Positions 25,325 to 26,076 of a DNA stretch of 26,076 nt are shown here, piece after piece (position 1 is the first letter of the stretch; each line of letters begins with the position of its first letter). Made by a program: the position numbers and the translations under genes. The DNA lies in NCBI GenBank assembly GCA_009801015.1, contig VHZZ01000592.1:175200-201275 (forward strand), read 5' to 3'. This DNA comes from Silene noctiflora (Eukaryota; Streptophyta; Magnoliopsida; Caryophyllales; Caryophyllaceae). Under the pieces are notes generated by a model. It had not been told where the DNA came from, made no database searches, and saw only the letters and a list, made by a program, of their open reading frames with translations.

Positions 25325-26076
25325 TGTAATATTTTAGTGATTTAATAACCTAACATACTACGATAAACTCAACTTACGATTTTCATGTTTTAAGGGTTGT
25401 ATAAAGTCAATTAGTCTTTTGTACAACAATTTATCAAAAATTAAGTGTTATATAGTAGATACGAGATACCCCTGCCAAATCTAAATTAACTCAATGCAAG
25501 CTAAAATAAATTAATAATAAAGGTATTCATATAATCAAATCACACATAACTATATTATTGTTAAACAAAGATCCTCAAAGATAGAGCATCCTCACATATT
25601 AGATATTAAAATTTCATCAACAATTATGAAAATAACATAAAACACACAATTAGAAATGTTATGACAAAACTAACATTTCACAATCCCCATAAAATTGAAA
25701 CTAATATACAATAATAATTTGTGGAACTAAGAATTTTAAAGCAACTACTTGAACAACAATTGGATCATTAATGCCGAATACTTCATCTCTTAAACAATAT
25801 TATACAAAACACCTTTCAGCCATATATTTCAAAATATATACTAAGTGCTCAAAAACTATTAGTCATCCACGTAGTCAGTATGAAATGTATAGTTGTTTAA
25901 GCAATCCTAGTATTTCACTTCTCCCTATAGTCTTCTTTCTCCAATAAATCATACCTATAAAAAAAGTAAGTCAGTAATAGAGGAATTTGTTTTATGCAAT
26001 ATTATCGTTATTAACTTAAGCTTCACCTTAAATAATGAAAGAAGAATGAAATGAGAATCAAACCGTAGAGATGTAA
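25325..26076. other. AT-rich terminal stretch without a recognisable gene
   Basis: No open frame, RNA gene or clear repeat end was found. The composition is strongly AT with many short A and T runs. It may be the body of a mobile element continuing from the Helitron-like end at 25281. Confidence 0.5.

Overview
The window is nuclear DNA of a flowering plant, almost certainly a eudicot. Genes are broken into many short exons with GT-AG introns, spacers and introns are AT-rich, and the proteins are plant-specific types. Small transposons sit in introns: Stowaway-like MITEs, miniature Helitrons, and a local inverted-repeat family. Scattered AGACGGTCT-type palindromes remind me of Caryophyllales genomes, but that placement is weak. 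Gene structures below were built by hand from splice sites, reading phase and remembered family sequence. All exon phases close correctly in all four genes.

Layout. (1) 1-8161, plus: the last ten exons of a 3beta-hydroxysteroid dehydrogenase/C4-decarboxylase with a C-terminal reticulon domain; its 5' part lies left of the window. (2) 8162-9589: spacer with a degenerate GACCC/GACTT repeat. (3) 9590-16331, plus: a complete ten-exon CDC48C/NVL-type double AAA ATPase (772 aa). (4) 16332-17135: spacer between convergent genes, with a perfect 38-bp tandem duplication. (5) 17136-20370, minus: a complete seven-exon plastid-type phosphohexomutase-like protein (613 aa). (6) 20371-20974: spacer. (7) 20975-24203, minus: a C2-domain CAR gene with two shared downstream exons and two competing first exons, separated by a transposon-rich stretch. 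(8) 24204-26076: upstream region rich in mobile elements, without a gene I can support.

The genes are not an operon. They belong to separate processes: ER sterol demethylation, ribosome biogenesis, plastid sugar phosphate metabolism, and Ca2+-dependent membrane targeting in ABA signalling. The neighbouring phosphohexomutase and CAR genes recall the Arabidopsis chromosome 1 order (CAR genes At1g70790-At1g70810 beside At1g70820), which suggests old conserved microsynteny. The most interesting spot is the CAR locus. Its proximal first exon encodes the more canonical N-terminus but has a GC instead of a GT donor. A second first exon 2 kb further upstream has a perfect donor and its own TATA-like box. 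Between and around them lie several inverted-repeat elements and a 331-bp Helitron.
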